A stretch of DNA of 64,000 nt from Antedon mediterranea (lineage: Eukaryota > Echinodermata > Crinoidea > Comatulida > Antedonidae): NCBI RefSeq assembly GCF_964355755.1, contig NC_092679.1, forward strand, positions 10,964,932 to 11,028,931, given 5' to 3'. Within the stretch, counting starts at the first letter, position 1; each line of letters begins with the position of its first letter. Positions 43,215-55,080 of this stretch are shown here, one piece after another. The notes beneath the pieces are model-generated. The model did not search any database and was not told where the DNA came from. It saw only the letters and a list, made by a program, of their open reading frames with translations. The position numbers were made by a program, and so were the translations under genes.

Positions 43215-44081
43215 TTCCCCAACTGCGTTTTCTGTTTCATGGTATAGTATTGTTTTATTGCTTTCTATACTACTGTAACCCCAGAAGTTAAAGTCACGCT
43301 ATAGAGGGCGTTCATAGAGAGAACCTCGTGGGTAAAAAGAGAGAGGTGAGATACATCATTGCTGTCCATCACATTTTTAAATATGTTTGTTTTACTTTCA
43401 TAAAGGGATGTGATGTACCCAGCGGACAATAGGCCATTCTTCTACATAACCAAATTCAAGTTGTGCAACAGATTCTTCCATTGGAAAGTATCAGATAAAA
43501 GGAAAGACCTCTTCCTTCTAAAAGGCGTGAAATGATTCGAATATTGGCCAACGACATTTTCAAAAAATGTTGTAAACCAACAAGGTTGCTTCAAAGGTAG
43601 TTTCAGAATGTTCAGAAAGTTTTAAAGTCTGTTTGGATGATATAGTTGTTGGAACTGGTCAGGATTTAAAAAAGCTATGAAGGATATTCATTCAAAAAAA
43701 AAGATTGGAGTTTAGACGATATAAAAGACTATCTTGATAATACATATCCTACTGTACGGCTTCTTATAAATGATGGCACTAATTCCATTGCAAATTTAAA
43801 GTATGAGTGGCCATTTCTGTTTGAGAAAATTGGATTACTCCATCATTTCAAAAGATTAGTGGGTATTGAAATATTTGACAGTTAGTACTAACTAAAATTC
43901 CCAGAGTATTACAGTTCTGAGTTCATGAATGCAAAACAAAGAACAGCACTCAGGAAAATTTTGAAGGAAATAGTGGAAGCAAAGCATGATGGTACCAAAG
44001 GCCCTGATGTTCTTGGCCTTTTGATGGTATTGGCAACATTTTTCGGAGGAAACAAATGAATTAATAATTGTTAATGTTAAT

Positions 44082-46380
44082 CCCCAGGCAGTCCAATATT
44101 TGCCCTTGGTGACTTCAATCATTGTCGTCTGAATCGTGTACTGACAATTTTTAAGCAGTACTACATCACATATACAACAAGGGGAGATCGAACACTCGAT
44201 TTATGCTACGGAAACATAAAAAAAACTTACAAGTCCTATAAAATGCCTGCTATCGGAGCCTCTGACCACGACATGATCCAGCTATTGCCTGTTTACAAAC
44301 AGAAGTTGAAGTCCGCGAAACCACAAAACAGACACATTAAATTATGGCATCATGAGAATATTGAACGCCTTCAAGATTGCCTTGATAAAACGGATTGGGA
44401 TTTATTTATTAATTCCGCTGCGGACATTAATGAACTAACTGAATCTGTCTCGTCTTACATCAACTTCTTCGTGAAGACTTGACCATTCCATGTAAATGTG
44501 TCAAAGTTTTTCCTAATGATAAACCGTGGGTTGATAAGAGCGTTAAGGTTGCTCTTAGAAACAAAAGGTTAGCATTCAAATGTAATGATAAAAATAAATT
44601 AATACAAGCAAAACACCAGTTAAAAAACAGTATTAAAAAGAGTAAAAATAAATTTTAAAAAAAAGGTTGAAAATCACTTTAAGGATAAAATGGAATGATA
44701 AAAGATTGATGACAGGTTCTAAAAAGAAGGCTTCCTTTGAGAAGCTTTCCGGGTTTGATGAAGCAAGCCTGGCGGAATCCTTAAATAAATTCTATACCAG
44801 GTTTGATGAGTCAAACTTTAAAGTAGGTCAACTGAGATTTGTAAAAATTTAGTTTCTGAGAGTAACCCATTGATAACCTTAGATGAGGTAAGACATCTTT
44901 TTTGCAGGACTAAATCGAATAAAGCCGCAGGCACTGACAGACTTGGTGGAAAACTGATTGGAAGTTGTGCTTCGGAACTGGCATACATTTTCAGCACATT
45001 TTTTAAATGTCGCTTAGTTTATCAGTTCCATCTATTTGGAAACATTCACTTATTGTTCCTGTTCCAAAGCTGTCACCTGTTATTAGGCTTTAAACGATTT
45101 TCGTCCCATTGCATTAACTTCGCTAGTTATGAAATGTCTTGAGAGGTTTGTAGCTAGTCTGATTAAGCCTGTTGTTGAAAATAAGTTTGACCCAATGCAG
45201 TTTGCATACAGAGCGCATCGTGGTGTAGAGGATGCTACAGCAACACTCCTACATTTCATACATAAACATATAGATCAAAAGGGTACTTATTCAAGAGTTT
45301 TATTTTTTGACTTTTCCTCGGCCTTTAATACAATCCAATGTCATGTTCTTTTAACCAAGCTCTTGAAACTCAACATTAATCCATCATTGTGGGTTAGAAA
45401 CTTTCTCAAAGTCAAAGTAAACAAACACACCTCTAATATACTCTACAATAATACCGGTTTGCCACAAGGATGTGTCTTATCCCCCTGCTGTACATCCTCT
45501 ACACCAATGACTGCTGCCCTCTGTCCGATTCCTGTATGGCAGTCAAGTATGCCGACGACACTGCTCTTGTGGGTCTAATCACAGAAAGTAAGCCTGACTC
45601 TATAAATGAATATTATAATGAGGTGTCAAGGTTTACTGACTGGTGTAATGATAATTATTTAAAATTAAATACCAAAAAGACATGTGAAATGATAATTGAC
45701 TTCCGGAAAATAAATTACATGAAAATCTGAAAATTGGAAACGATAACATTAGGGTTGTGTCTGAATTCAAATATTTAGGTACCACTATTGATGATCGGTT
45801 AAAATGGAACCAAAATACACTCAGACTTTATAAAAAGGGTAAACAAAGACTTTAATATATGATATGCGTCAGCTAAGAAAATTTAATATTGACAACACAA
45901 TTCTTAAACTTTACTATAATTCTATGATTTCTAGTGTTATTTCATTCTGTTCTACAATCTGGTTTAACTGTTTAAGTCAAAAAGATTATGCATTATGCAT
46001 TATTAAATAAAATACACAGAAGGATTTAGGATTACTGCAATGACCATAGATGATATGACATCTACCTATGAAAATACTGTGATCTCTATGGTAAAACGTA
46101 TCCTATCAAAACCTTCTCATCCCCTCTTCAAAGCATATAATTTTCTCCCATCATTAATCCGACTTCAATCCCACCATGTATGAACAACTCGTTATTCCAA
46201 ATCATTTATCCCTAAGTCAATTACAGTTTTCAACAACACCGTTACTAGATAACTTGGTTCTGTTTAAGTAATTTATTGTGTATAATGTTTTTGTACAATT
46301 TTGTATAGTGTGTGTATTATGTTCTTAGTGTACAAAAAACGAATTTTATTAGACCTAATAAATGCTGTGAGAGCAGTGCA
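44082..46380 (+). pseudogene. Element F: Rex1/L2-group non-LTR retrotransposon in the SAMD3-like intron
   Basis: Begins within the endonuclease (FALGDFNHCRLN, TLDLCYGNIK, GASDHDMIQL). Linker and RT follow: SNKAAGTDRLGGKLI, FDPMQFAYRAHRGVEDA, LFFDFSSAFNTIQCH, TGLPQGCVLSP, VKYADDTALVG and LKLNTKKTCEM. The C-terminal domain is in shifted frames to about 46250. A 3' UTR with AATAAA (46357) ends near 46380. At least five frame breaks. HRGVEDAT and FSSAFNTIQ are typical of the Rex1-like elements common in fish and invertebrates. It lies just after a donor site, in the intron. Confidence 0.83.
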
Positions 46381-46429
46381 TTATCATTAAAGTATGTTAT
46401 AATGATTCTATTTTAAGGTCTATTTATAT

Positions 46430-46830
46430 ATGTAATCGCGTGTGATTGTTTGTTAGCAGGATTACTCAAAAAGTAATTACAAGATCTTTCCCAAAAAAAA
46501 AAAATACAGATAGATATGTAGTCAAGGACCACTCCATTCAATTTTGGAGGCGTTCCGGACCATGGTCCTAATTCTGGACCACTTTTTAGAATTATTTTCA
46601 GACCTGCTAGTGTTAAAAGATAGGAAAGAATTTTCAAAAGCCGGTGAGCAGTCTTAAGTAACAAGTAAACTAAAACTGCATTTTCTCGAGAACTACTTGT
46701 CCAAAAAACTTCATTTTTGTTCAAGAGGCAAGAATTATAATTTGTGGTTTGTAATTTTAAAACGTAATTAGATTTAATGTACACGTTTTTTGATGCACTC
46801 GTTTGTTTTTTCGCGTTGCTGTTCTATTGT
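46430..46830 (-). repeat. Dispersed repeat R1, copy 3 (reverse orientation)
   Basis: Its complement matches 23768-24130, including TTTTTTGGACAAGTAGTTC, TTAACACTAGCAGGTCTG and GGTCCTTGAC. It ends near AGCAGGATTACTCAAAAAG. Lies in the SAMD3-like intron. Confidence 0.75.
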
Positions 46831-47631
46831 TAGTCAGCTGAAGCTATTGTTAGTTGAAAGGCTGGTTACATAACCATTAGATCAAACTCGCATACACATG
46901 CTTGTAGTGAAATTAGCCTAAATCACACATAGCATTAAGACACACAACATTTTTCCAGAGACTAAATATGTAGAAGAATTTTACAGTAGACGGAGGTATG
47001 CACTCTCTGAGTGGCTTTCTAGTTATTATTGTTATTGTTTTACAAAATACACAATTGTATTTATTGTCTACCATTTCACTGTAATTATAATTTGGATTGC
47101 AATTTACTTCTGCCCACCTACATTTGAAGATGTTGAGCCATGTGTTGTTTGTAGAACAGACAAGACATTTTTAATATGAATTTAATCTGTTTCATTTAGG
47201 TGACAAGTTTAGAAGCCGATATTTACACTGAAGTTCTTCCAATCACTCCTTGTATAATAGCCCTTGGTAAGTAATAATGCAATGAAACTCTAAAAAAAAG
47301 CATTGGAAAAGTTTTTTTTTCATGTTATTGCATTTACTATGTTTGTTGTTGAAATGTTATATATTCCATCTTTTAAAATGTTTATTTCAATATTCAATTC
47401 AATTATCTATTTTGTCAAGCACTTTGGCTCGAAAATTGTCTTGCATGGGTAAAATACAGACAGTATGACCAACAGGATAAAATACAAATGCAATACATAC
47501 TAAAATTTCAGGAAAAGGTAAAACATGGCAAGTAGTAAAATATCATTAAATGGTTAAAGAACAGAACACTATATGCAAAACTTAGATAATACATATATTG
47601 AGCTAGCATTAATGTTACGATACTGTTAAAT

Positions 47632-47783
47632 ACATAATAGAAAAATAACGCTTAAAATAGAACGACCTTTCGACTCCATCATGGGGTCATTATCAAGTCC
47701 AATGACCCCATGATGCAGTCGAAACGTCGTTCTTTTTTAGGCGTTATTTTTCTATTATGTATATTTACAATAAACGTACCCTC
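47632..47783. mobile_element. Short palindromic insertion with Penelope-end motif
   Basis: Arms 47632-47691 and 47701-47760 pair over about 60 bp around a 9-nt loop, with about 4 mismatches. The right arm reads ATGACCCCATGATG then GTCGAAACGTCGTTC, the CGAAACGTC wording common at Penelope-element ends. The direct repeat CGATACTGTTAAAT flanks the insertion (47618-47631, about 47786-47799). So this is a real insertion, not a chance palindrome. Confidence 0.7.
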
Positions 47784-48355
47784 ATTCGATACTGTTAAAT
47801 TTCCAGAAAAGTTCTTTGTCACAGCTGCTTTCTTTTTAATACAGGTACTTCAGCACTGACCTCAACTTCTTTCATGCTAGTTGTTGACCGAGAAATAGTA
47901 ATTTGCAACATCCACTCCCCATTAGAGGCATTATGCATGTTGTTTGCATCCTTTTTCGTTTTTAACATTGAATATGGAGATAAAAACAGTGCAACTTTAG
48001 AGTTTGTGCAATGGTAAGTATTAATATTTAAATGGTATTTAAGATTCATGTTAATTAAATGTTGCCTTTTCAGATGCTCCTGGGGTATGAAAAATAAAAA
48101 ACTCTCTACTTTTGTTTAATCAACAATGTTGTCCCTTGTAATCACTAAGAATTATCTGAAGTCTCATATCAAAATATAATGAATAATTTGTCATGCCTGC
48201 TTGTATTTTATTTTTTTTTAGCTGTTTGGTTCGCATTAACCCTATTGGTCCAAAACAAAGAAAACCGTAAAAAACAAAAAAGAAGTAGTGTTAATCCAAA
48301 AGCAGTTTCTCTCATCAATGGGCTGAAAGATTTTGAATCTGATTGGAGCCAGTAA

Positions 48356-48623
48356 GAAAGTTTTTTGAAAGTAACACTAAATGGAAATTTAGGTAAATTG
48401 AAATACCCAGATGATCATTAAATAATTTCTTACTAATAATTATGTTGTACTAAAATAATCACTATTCACTATGCGACCGAGAAGGTAAGACGTACATACG
48501 GAGCTCCGCCACAAATATTTTATACTTTGCCAACACTACACATGGTTCTTAATCTTTAGGATTTCATAAAGTAGTAAGTTATTTTACCTTTAAATTGCAT
48601 CATTAACAGTATTTAATCATTAA
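48356..48623. other. Non-coding gap
   Basis: AT-rich 3' flank of the SAMD3-like gene. No feature seen. Confidence 0.4.
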
Positions 48624-49055
48624 AATGAGTACTAGAAAGAGTAAAAGTTGGCCGATCCAACACCTATAACTGACTCAATTGAAATTTCCCCTACTACTAG
48701 TGACACGTCAGCACAAATAAACGCCCTTAGTAGTGAGCTCCAGAAATTGGCAGCTGATATTAACTCAAAAATTGACAATGGAATTAAATCAATAAAGATA
48801 ATCAACAGGTATTGATTAACAGAATGGAAGAAATAGAAAATAAACAATATGTTATGGAAAAATCACTGGAATTTGTTTCGGAAAATACAACTAAAAAAAA
48901 ATCGGAAGTGACTGGACTGGAGGCTGGCTCACTTCAATTGAGGGGAACTGAAAGAAAAGGGTGACAGAAAAAGGAGAAGGAATTACTCAAAATGGAAAGA
49001 TACACTAGGAGTTTAAGATTTTGAGGCATCCCAGAAAAGGAAGGATGTCACAACA
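48624..49055 (+). pseudogene. L1/Tx1-like ORF1 fragment (coiled coil)
   Basis: ATG 48625 gives MSTRKSKS. After small shifts the frame reads DTSAQINALSSELQKLAAD, NRMEEIENKQYVMEKSLEF and MERYTRSLRF with GIPEKEG. A long heptad-type coiled coil followed by an ERYTRS..RF.GIPE start of an RRM is the layout of L1/Tx1 ORF1 proteins, which bind element RNA. Stops at about 48665, 48815 and 49022. ORF2 of this element is absent. Confidence 0.6.
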
Positions 49056-49484
49056 AGTGTTTTAAAGTTTTGTTCCATTGTACCATATGAGGGGGTCATT
49101 CATGCATAGCGGCCTCTTGGATTGGATGATGGGGTGGTATATAAAGTGTGTGCGGGGACGGTGCGAGGTTGAACAAGGAGTTGGGAGTAAGCTGATAGGG
49201 TGTGGGAAACTACTAATGTTGTATGGATAAGATGCTAAGCGGAGAAAATAAAGAAAACCAAAAAGTAAGAGATATTTGATGCACACTTCAGCGATATTGT
49301 AGTCTTGTAATAAATAACTTCTAAACTAAGGTTTCTTTTACGGCTGATAATTGAGTGGTACAGGATTGAAGGACGGCTTGACTAATGGAATAACCAAAAC
49401 ATTCGGGAAACCAGAACACTTGTGAGTACAAAACCGCAGTGGAACGTGATATAGTTTTAATGATATTATTTGTGTTTTACGCAT
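49056..49484. other. Unassigned, LTR-like segment
   Basis: Holds a TATATAAAG box (49139-49147) and an AATAAAG word about 110 bp later (about 49247), the arrangement of a short LTR promoter and poly(A) signal. Without a second copy or clear TG/CA ends it cannot be called a solo LTR. Confidence 0.3.
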
Positions 49485-49920
49485 ACTTTCAAAACTCTTA
49501 GAAAGTGCTGTGCATGATCAATTATACTTGTATTTAAGAACTAACAACCTTATTGATCCCTTCTAATCGGGCTTTAGAAAAGATCACTCTACAGAAACTA
49601 CTCTTTTAGATGTTACTGATTATATTTTGGATAACTTTGATAAATGTGTTTCATCTGCTTCTTTATTTCTTGACTTGAAGGAGCATTTGATACAGTTAAC
49701 CATGAAATATTACTTACCAAATTAAGGAATTATGCTTAAATGATATTGCACTTCACTGGTTTAAATCATATTTAAGTGGATGATCTTAAGTTGTTTGTAT
49801 AAATTAAAAAAAATCTGAAACCATGAATGTTAATATTGGTGTCCCAAAAGGATGAATACTGGGACCTTTAGTATTTATTTTATATATTTACTATGATGAT
49901 ACATCAGTAAATTGGATACT
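49485..49920 (+). pseudogene. Non-LTR RT scrap
   Basis: Plus strand: LSKLLESAVHDQLYLYL, SGFRKDHSTETTLLDV, then shifted frames with LFLDLK and TVNHEILLTKLR, and MNVNIGVPKG with ILGPLVFILY. The YADD core is lost. 49921-50176 after it is AT-rich without features. Confidence 0.7.
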
Positions 49921-50176
49921 ATTAGAGAAAAGAAGAACGGTTGCAGAAATAATGCTATAATGTTATTATGTACAACGCTTGTCTGTGAAATAGCCACCTG
50001 ATTTGAAAATTACATGGCATTTTTATCAACGTGTAAACTATTGTCAAACAAATTATTGTGATTATGAATATGGAATAGATACTAAGATTATGAATTAACA
50101 AAAATTATATATGTGAAAAAAAAATAGAATCATTAAAAAGATTTATTCGGTTGATATTACAAATAAAATACAATAG

Positions 50177-51340
50177 TATATCTGAACCGTAATTGAAATA
50201 GTAAATAACGAATTATTTACCTGACGTTTCGACAACTATCAATTGGCTTTCTCAAACTGTAGTGACACGTATGTCACCGTTGACCTCTAGATTACGGGGT
50301 CAACACATTGGTCCACACTTGACTGAGTTTGTAACTGCACTCATCTCTATTAAAATTGGGGGTCTTCCTGATCCAGATGGATTCCTTAACCCAGCGTCTT
50401 AATCCCAATCAACAGAGTGATTTGTTCAGTTTGGTCAGTAATTGCTGTTGATTTCTGTTTGCGATTGTTTGCGTTTCGATTGTGTGTAGCTCATTTCGAG
50501 ACCAAATCAACGTTCTTTTGGTGTTCTTTTAGTCGAGTGCCCAATTTTCGTCCTGTCTCACCAATATACGATCTGTTACAACCAGCACAGGGGATCTTGT
50601 ATATGCAATCTGTAATACTGAGGGGTGGTACCTTATCTTTTGGCTGCTTACGGATGGTGTCCAAAGGTCTCACTGCGGTGAAAACCCCTGCTTTTTTTAA
50701 ATGTCGTTGGGCTCCGTTTAATACTCCTTTTACATACGGAATGACTACCATCGTTTTGGTGTTCGGCTTGTCCAATTCTGTCCTATGTTTGTTGTCTTTA
50801 GTTGTGTTCATGTCGGTTTGTACTTTTTTGAAAGTCTACTTAGGATATTACCACACTGTGCTAGAGTATCTTTGATGTGACGTTCCTCTTTGTTTTTATC
50901 TGTCTGCTCAGTTATGAGTTTCTCTTTTCTGTCGAAAAGTGTTCTCACTCATTGAAATTCAGGTATTGGTCTGTGTGTGATTTCTTTCTGTAAACTGTTA
51001 ACTTTAACGAACCATCCTCCTTTCTATGAACCAGGTAGTCTAGAATAGGAAGTTTTCCTTCATTTTCTTCTTCATACGTAAACTTGATGTTGAATAGTGG
51101 TATCTCCATTGTTTAAATATTGTGTCCAACGTAAGACTGATCCTGTTTTGATGATTTCCAATTTTAATAGGGATGAGGGCGGTTACAAACGCAGTCAAGT
51201 GTAGACCAATGTGTTGACCCTGTCATCTAGAGGTCAACGGTGGCATATGTGTCACTACACTTTGGGAAAGCCAACTGATAGTTGGCGAAACGTCAAGTAA
51301 ATAATTCGTTATTTACTATTACAATTACGATTGAGATATA
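50177..51340 (-). mobile_element. Penelope-like element, 3' part with GIY-YIG endonuclease and inverted terminal repeats
   Basis: Minus strand: [16 protein letters not shown]-like start (about 51090), [29 protein letters not shown], then an open ORF (50811-50491) with MVVIPYVKGV, PKDKVPPL and the endonuclease DCIYKIPCAGC with RSYIGETGRKLGTRLKEH. The Gly of GIY is replaced by Cys. The GIY-YIG nuclease nicks target DNA. RT upstream is missing. Arms 50177-50359 and 51158-51340 are inverted copies carrying CGAAACGTC, like the pseudo-LTRs of Penelope elements. Confidence 0.85.
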
Positions 51341-52141
51341 ACTAACTATTATATTTTATTAAAAATGTAGTCATTCAATGAGTGTATAATACATGGTTAG
51401 TTTCAACAGTAAATTCATTTTAGACTGTGGGCTACCGTAACCCCCCCTCCCCCCCCCTGGGGATTTTATGACCCATACATTTTTGGAAACCTCACACATA
51501 TAGGTTTTCAAATCAGGTTGTCTGCACATTGCGCAGTGGTGCGTAAACCGATGAGGGCGCTTTTTCCAAAATGGCCGCCAAATTTAATAAAATATTATAT
51601 ATATTGATAAAACAGTAATTTATATGCTAAAATTAACTTGTTTTTTAATTGTTCTGTATTGAAATAATGTGTGGTCAGGTCATGGTATATGTTTGTATTC
51701 CGAAAAGTCAATATAGAGGGCGCATTTCAAAATGGCCGTCGAAAATCATAAAACTTAACAAAATTGAAGTAATTACTAGAAATGATTATATAAACAATCA
51801 GAAAAATGTCAGAATGTCATTTTACCATTCAATAATTTAACTGGTACTGACATTATTTGATTAAACTAATAAAATAATATTATTATTATTAAAATAATAC
51901 AAAAACTTCTATCAAACAAATTAGTTGATGCATGACATTCAACTTTAAACCAATCAGAACACAGATAGCAGTGTAGTAGTCTAGTTGATCAGTTGTATGA
52001 AACCAGTCTAGTCTATATAACATTGAGCTAAATTATCGAAGAAAATTGTGCTTTTTCAACAACAAAGTTAATTCATAGTAAGTATTACAAGCAATTTGCT
52101 CTCCTAGTACAGTACATGGTGCAAAATGTGGACTAGCCTAG

Positions 52142-54410
52142 GCCTAGGAGAACTTGGTAAAACTGCACAGTTCTGGCTTAACTATATGGATCGAGTTTGG
52201 CTTATCCTTCAATTTCAAAGAGCAACTAAGAAAACAATTTTGATTTGCATTTAGCTAGCCTACAAAGAATGTGTAGTCTGTTTTTTAGCTACGACCACCT
52301 AAACTATGCTAGATATACAATGGTGTATTTCCTGTCTCTCCTAAACATATCAGAGACACATCCCGGAGCAGAGGAGCTCTTGCGACACAATGGTTTCAGC
52401 GTTAAACGATCACAAATTCCGATGTCGAGAAATGCTGTTGACATCACAATTGAACAAACTATCAACCGTCACGCAAAGTGCCATGGTGGAATCATAGGAT
52501 TCAGCAGGAACTATTCGGCATATCATAGGTGGTGCACGACAAGACACAGTAGGGCTGGTTACCTGCAAGCCACAATGGAAATGGCAGACATGGATAACAT
52601 GGAATCGACTTCACACAAGGGCTTGAAGTCCTCACACATCATCAACAGTGAACAAGATACTTGCAAGGGTTCTAGCAGCATTTCATAATTTTGTAAATCC
52701 TTTTGTTGTTGAAAACAAGAACGTCCTCTACTGTCTGTCATCAGGTGCACCAGTATCAGATGAGATCGAACGTGATCTCCTCCAGGCTGATAATATTGGA
52801 AAACAGGCTTACGACAAATTTGTTACGCAACGACTTGTTGAAGGCACAGTAAGTTTTCATCATCCAATCAAGAAGTGTAAACTAAAGACATTTGTACAAC
52901 TTGCCAAATCCTGTAAGATCTCGGGACAGTCAAAGAAGACCAAAGAAGTAAAAGCTGAAAGAAATGTATTTGGTCAGCTTGTACTTTTAGCAATGAAGCA
53001 TGACATTAGTATGGAGAGGGTGCTTAGTTTCTCATTGGGCCCTGTTCCATGGGCATTTGCAACGGCTGATGGTGTTCCAGTGAAGACAGACAAGGCAAAG
53101 CTTATGCATGCATTGGTAGGCGAATCGAACACAATAGAAAGGCCGGCTGGAGAAACCACATATATTGTTCACTGAATGGCTCTGCTGCAAGCACAGATGG
53201 CTTTGCCTGATACATTTGGAGACCTGGCAGAGAGTATATTTGGACAGCTGCCTAAGGTAAAACGTGTGGACTTTGTAACTGATACCTACCTCCCACTATC
53301 AATCAAAGGAATTGAAAGGGCTAGAAGAGGTTCTTCTAAATCCCATATAATTAAAGGAGTCAAGACTAAAGAGCCACGAGACTGGAAATCGTTTCTGTCA
53401 AGCGATGACAATAAGATGACACTAACAGAATTTCTACTAAGTGAATGGAAAAAGAATAAATATGCACCAAGTCTTCATGGAAGAGAAGTTGTATTTGGCT
53501 ATACGAATAAATGCATAAGTCTGAAGAGCAATGATGGCCAAGAAACTATGTCTGAGGAACTTACAGAGTTATCGTCAACACAGGAAGAGGCTGATACGAA
53601 GTTGATTCTCCACTGTCTGCAAATTGCCAGAAATTCATCATCCAATTCTACCATAATCATTCGATCTCCAGACACAGATGTCTTCATTCTTCTGCTTCAT
53701 CACACCCAGGAACTGACTCAAACAATACTATTTGATACAGGTGTTGGCAATAAAAGACGTCTTGTAGATGTGCATAAAGTCATAAGTGATGGGGGAAATG
53801 ATGTGTGTCATGCCCTTCCCGCATTACATGCATTCAGTTGTTGTGACACAACCAGTGCATTTGTTCGTAAGTGGAAACTACTACCTTTGAAGATCCTCAA
53901 ACAGCACCAGGAATTTCTTGGTGCATTTCTGACTCTTGGCCGATCATTGGAAATTGCAGATGAAACTCATGAAAGCTTGGAGCATTTTGTGTGCCGTCTT
54001 TACAACACTAAATCTACTGTAACTGACATTAACACTTTGCGACATGATAAATTTCTGGAAAGATTTAGTGTCAAGCCAGGTGCAATACTTTCGACCTATG
54101 ATGGCATGGATATGAGCCTCCCTCCACCTTGCCGAGATGCTCTTAAAATGCATGTTAAAAGATCTAATTATCAAGCGTTTATTTGGTACCAAGCACACCA
54201 AGCCGTACCAAATATCCCTCAACCAGACGGGCATGGTGTATTCAAAATGAAAAGTTGGACTTGAAGTGGACGGAAGGTGATATGATGCCACATGAGCTGG
54301 TTGACGTATTGGTAGAGGAACAGGAAGAGGAGGATGAGGAGGAGGATGATGATGAGCAAACTGAATTTAACAACTTGATGGACATTTTTTTTGACACGGA
54401 AGAAGACTAG
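52142..54410 (+). pseudogene. NUC-1 protein: transposase-like N-terminus plus FEN/XPG-like (PIN) nuclease
   Basis: Read in order with frame changes at about 52230, 52655 and 54250 and one TGA (53173-53175). N-terminal block: TAQFWLNYMDRVWLIL, SYDHLNYARYTMVYF, HPGAEELLRHNGFSV and DITIEQTINRHAKCHGGI. Middle: LYCLSSGAPVS. Nuclease: VPWAFATADG, VDFVTDTYLPLSIK with ERARRG, TQEEADTKLILH, IIRSPDTDVFILL and AFSCCDTTSAF. The EEAD, DTD and CCD motifs have the order and spacing of FEN1/XPG acidic sites. In the 53176 ORF they are residues 137-140, 166-168 and 223-224. The C-terminus is a Glu/Asp tract. The family is common but unnamed in invertebrate genomes. Nuclease activity is inferred only. Confidence 0.7.
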
Positions 54411-54448
54411 ATAATCTTGTTATTGAAACTTTTATTGTAAATAGTAAG

Positions 54449-55080
54449 AAATGGCATTTCCAGTTACTTTTCCATACAACATTCTACTAGAGCAACTATA
54501 AAACCACATGTTCTGAAAAATTTGCAACAATTTCCAAATGTATACTACCAGTAGTTAGAGAGATATGACAAAACCAGGTCAAAGGTCATAAAGGTCATAA
54601 ATGTCACTTCCGGTAATTTTTTGACAAAATGTTTCATTAGAGCAAATAGAAATATGCATATTGTAAACAATTTGAGATCATTTACAAGTGTCTATCATGT
54701 AAAGTCAATGTTATGTCTTTAAAATATGGAAAAAAACCCAATAGTGCACTTTTATTAGAATTGTTGGCAGCCATTTTGACAAAACGGTCAGAAATGGCAT
54801 TCCCAGTCCCCTTTACATAAAACTCTCCATTAGAGCAAGTATAAAACCACATGTTCCAAACAATTTGCGACAAATTCCAAATGTGTACTACCAGTAGTTA
54901 TAGAGATATGACAAAACCGGGTCAAAGGTCAGAGTGACAAAAATGTCATTTCCGGTCAAATTTTTACAAAACTTTTCATTAGAGCAAATAGAAATGTGCT
55001 AACTGTAAACAATTTGAGACCATTTATAAGTCTCTACCATGAGTGGTTGCCAAGATAGAGGCACCTGAGCCTATGGGCAG
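54449..55080 (+). repeat. Two tandem copies of a ~310-bp module in NUC-1
   Basis: Copy 54449-54787 and copy 54788-55080 share GGCATTTCCAGT/GGCATTCCCAGT, TATAAAACCACATGTTC, CTACCAGTAGTTA, GAGATATGACAAAACC, GGTCAAAGGTCA and CATTAGAGCAAATAGAAAT. The same phrases occur in the FB-1 arms and at 19.7 and 42.6 kb. Confidence 0.85.

Larger units (their letters stand above)
43420..48355 (+). pseudogene. SAMD3-like gene, broken (exons 43.5-44.07 kb, 47200-47266, 47845-48013, 48222-48355)
   Basis: Segments in order: KRREMIRILANDIFKKC (about 43527), VVSECSESFKVCLDD with VVGTGQDLKKL, then DWSLDDIKDYLDNTYPTV and LKYEWPFLFEKIGLLHHF, then NAKQRTALRKILKEIVE and DVLGLLMVLATFFGG ending at a donor at 44075. Exon 47200-47266 gives SLEADIYTEVLPITPCII. 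Exon 47845-48013 gives STSFMLVVDREIVICN and LFASFFVFNIEYGD. The last gives NPKAVSLINGLKDFE and TAA 48355. Splice phases agree between the last three. These blocks match a widespread animal family annotated as sterile-alpha-motif domain-containing 3-like. Frameshifts at about 43555, 43680, 44055 and 48270 indicate a pseudogene. Function unknown. Confidence 0.55.

Noticed and set aside
49056-49330. Solo LTR
   Set aside because: TATA and poly(A) words are present, but there are no matching TG/CA ends, target duplication or second copy.
50220-50270. Hammerhead ribozyme in the Penelope repeats
   Set aside because: The core reads TTGATAG/CTGATAG rather than CTGATGA, so the conserved positions do not match well enough for a call by eye.
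50417-50875. 152-codon plus-strand ORF
   Set aside because: It is the reverse shadow of the Penelope GIY-YIG coding sequence.
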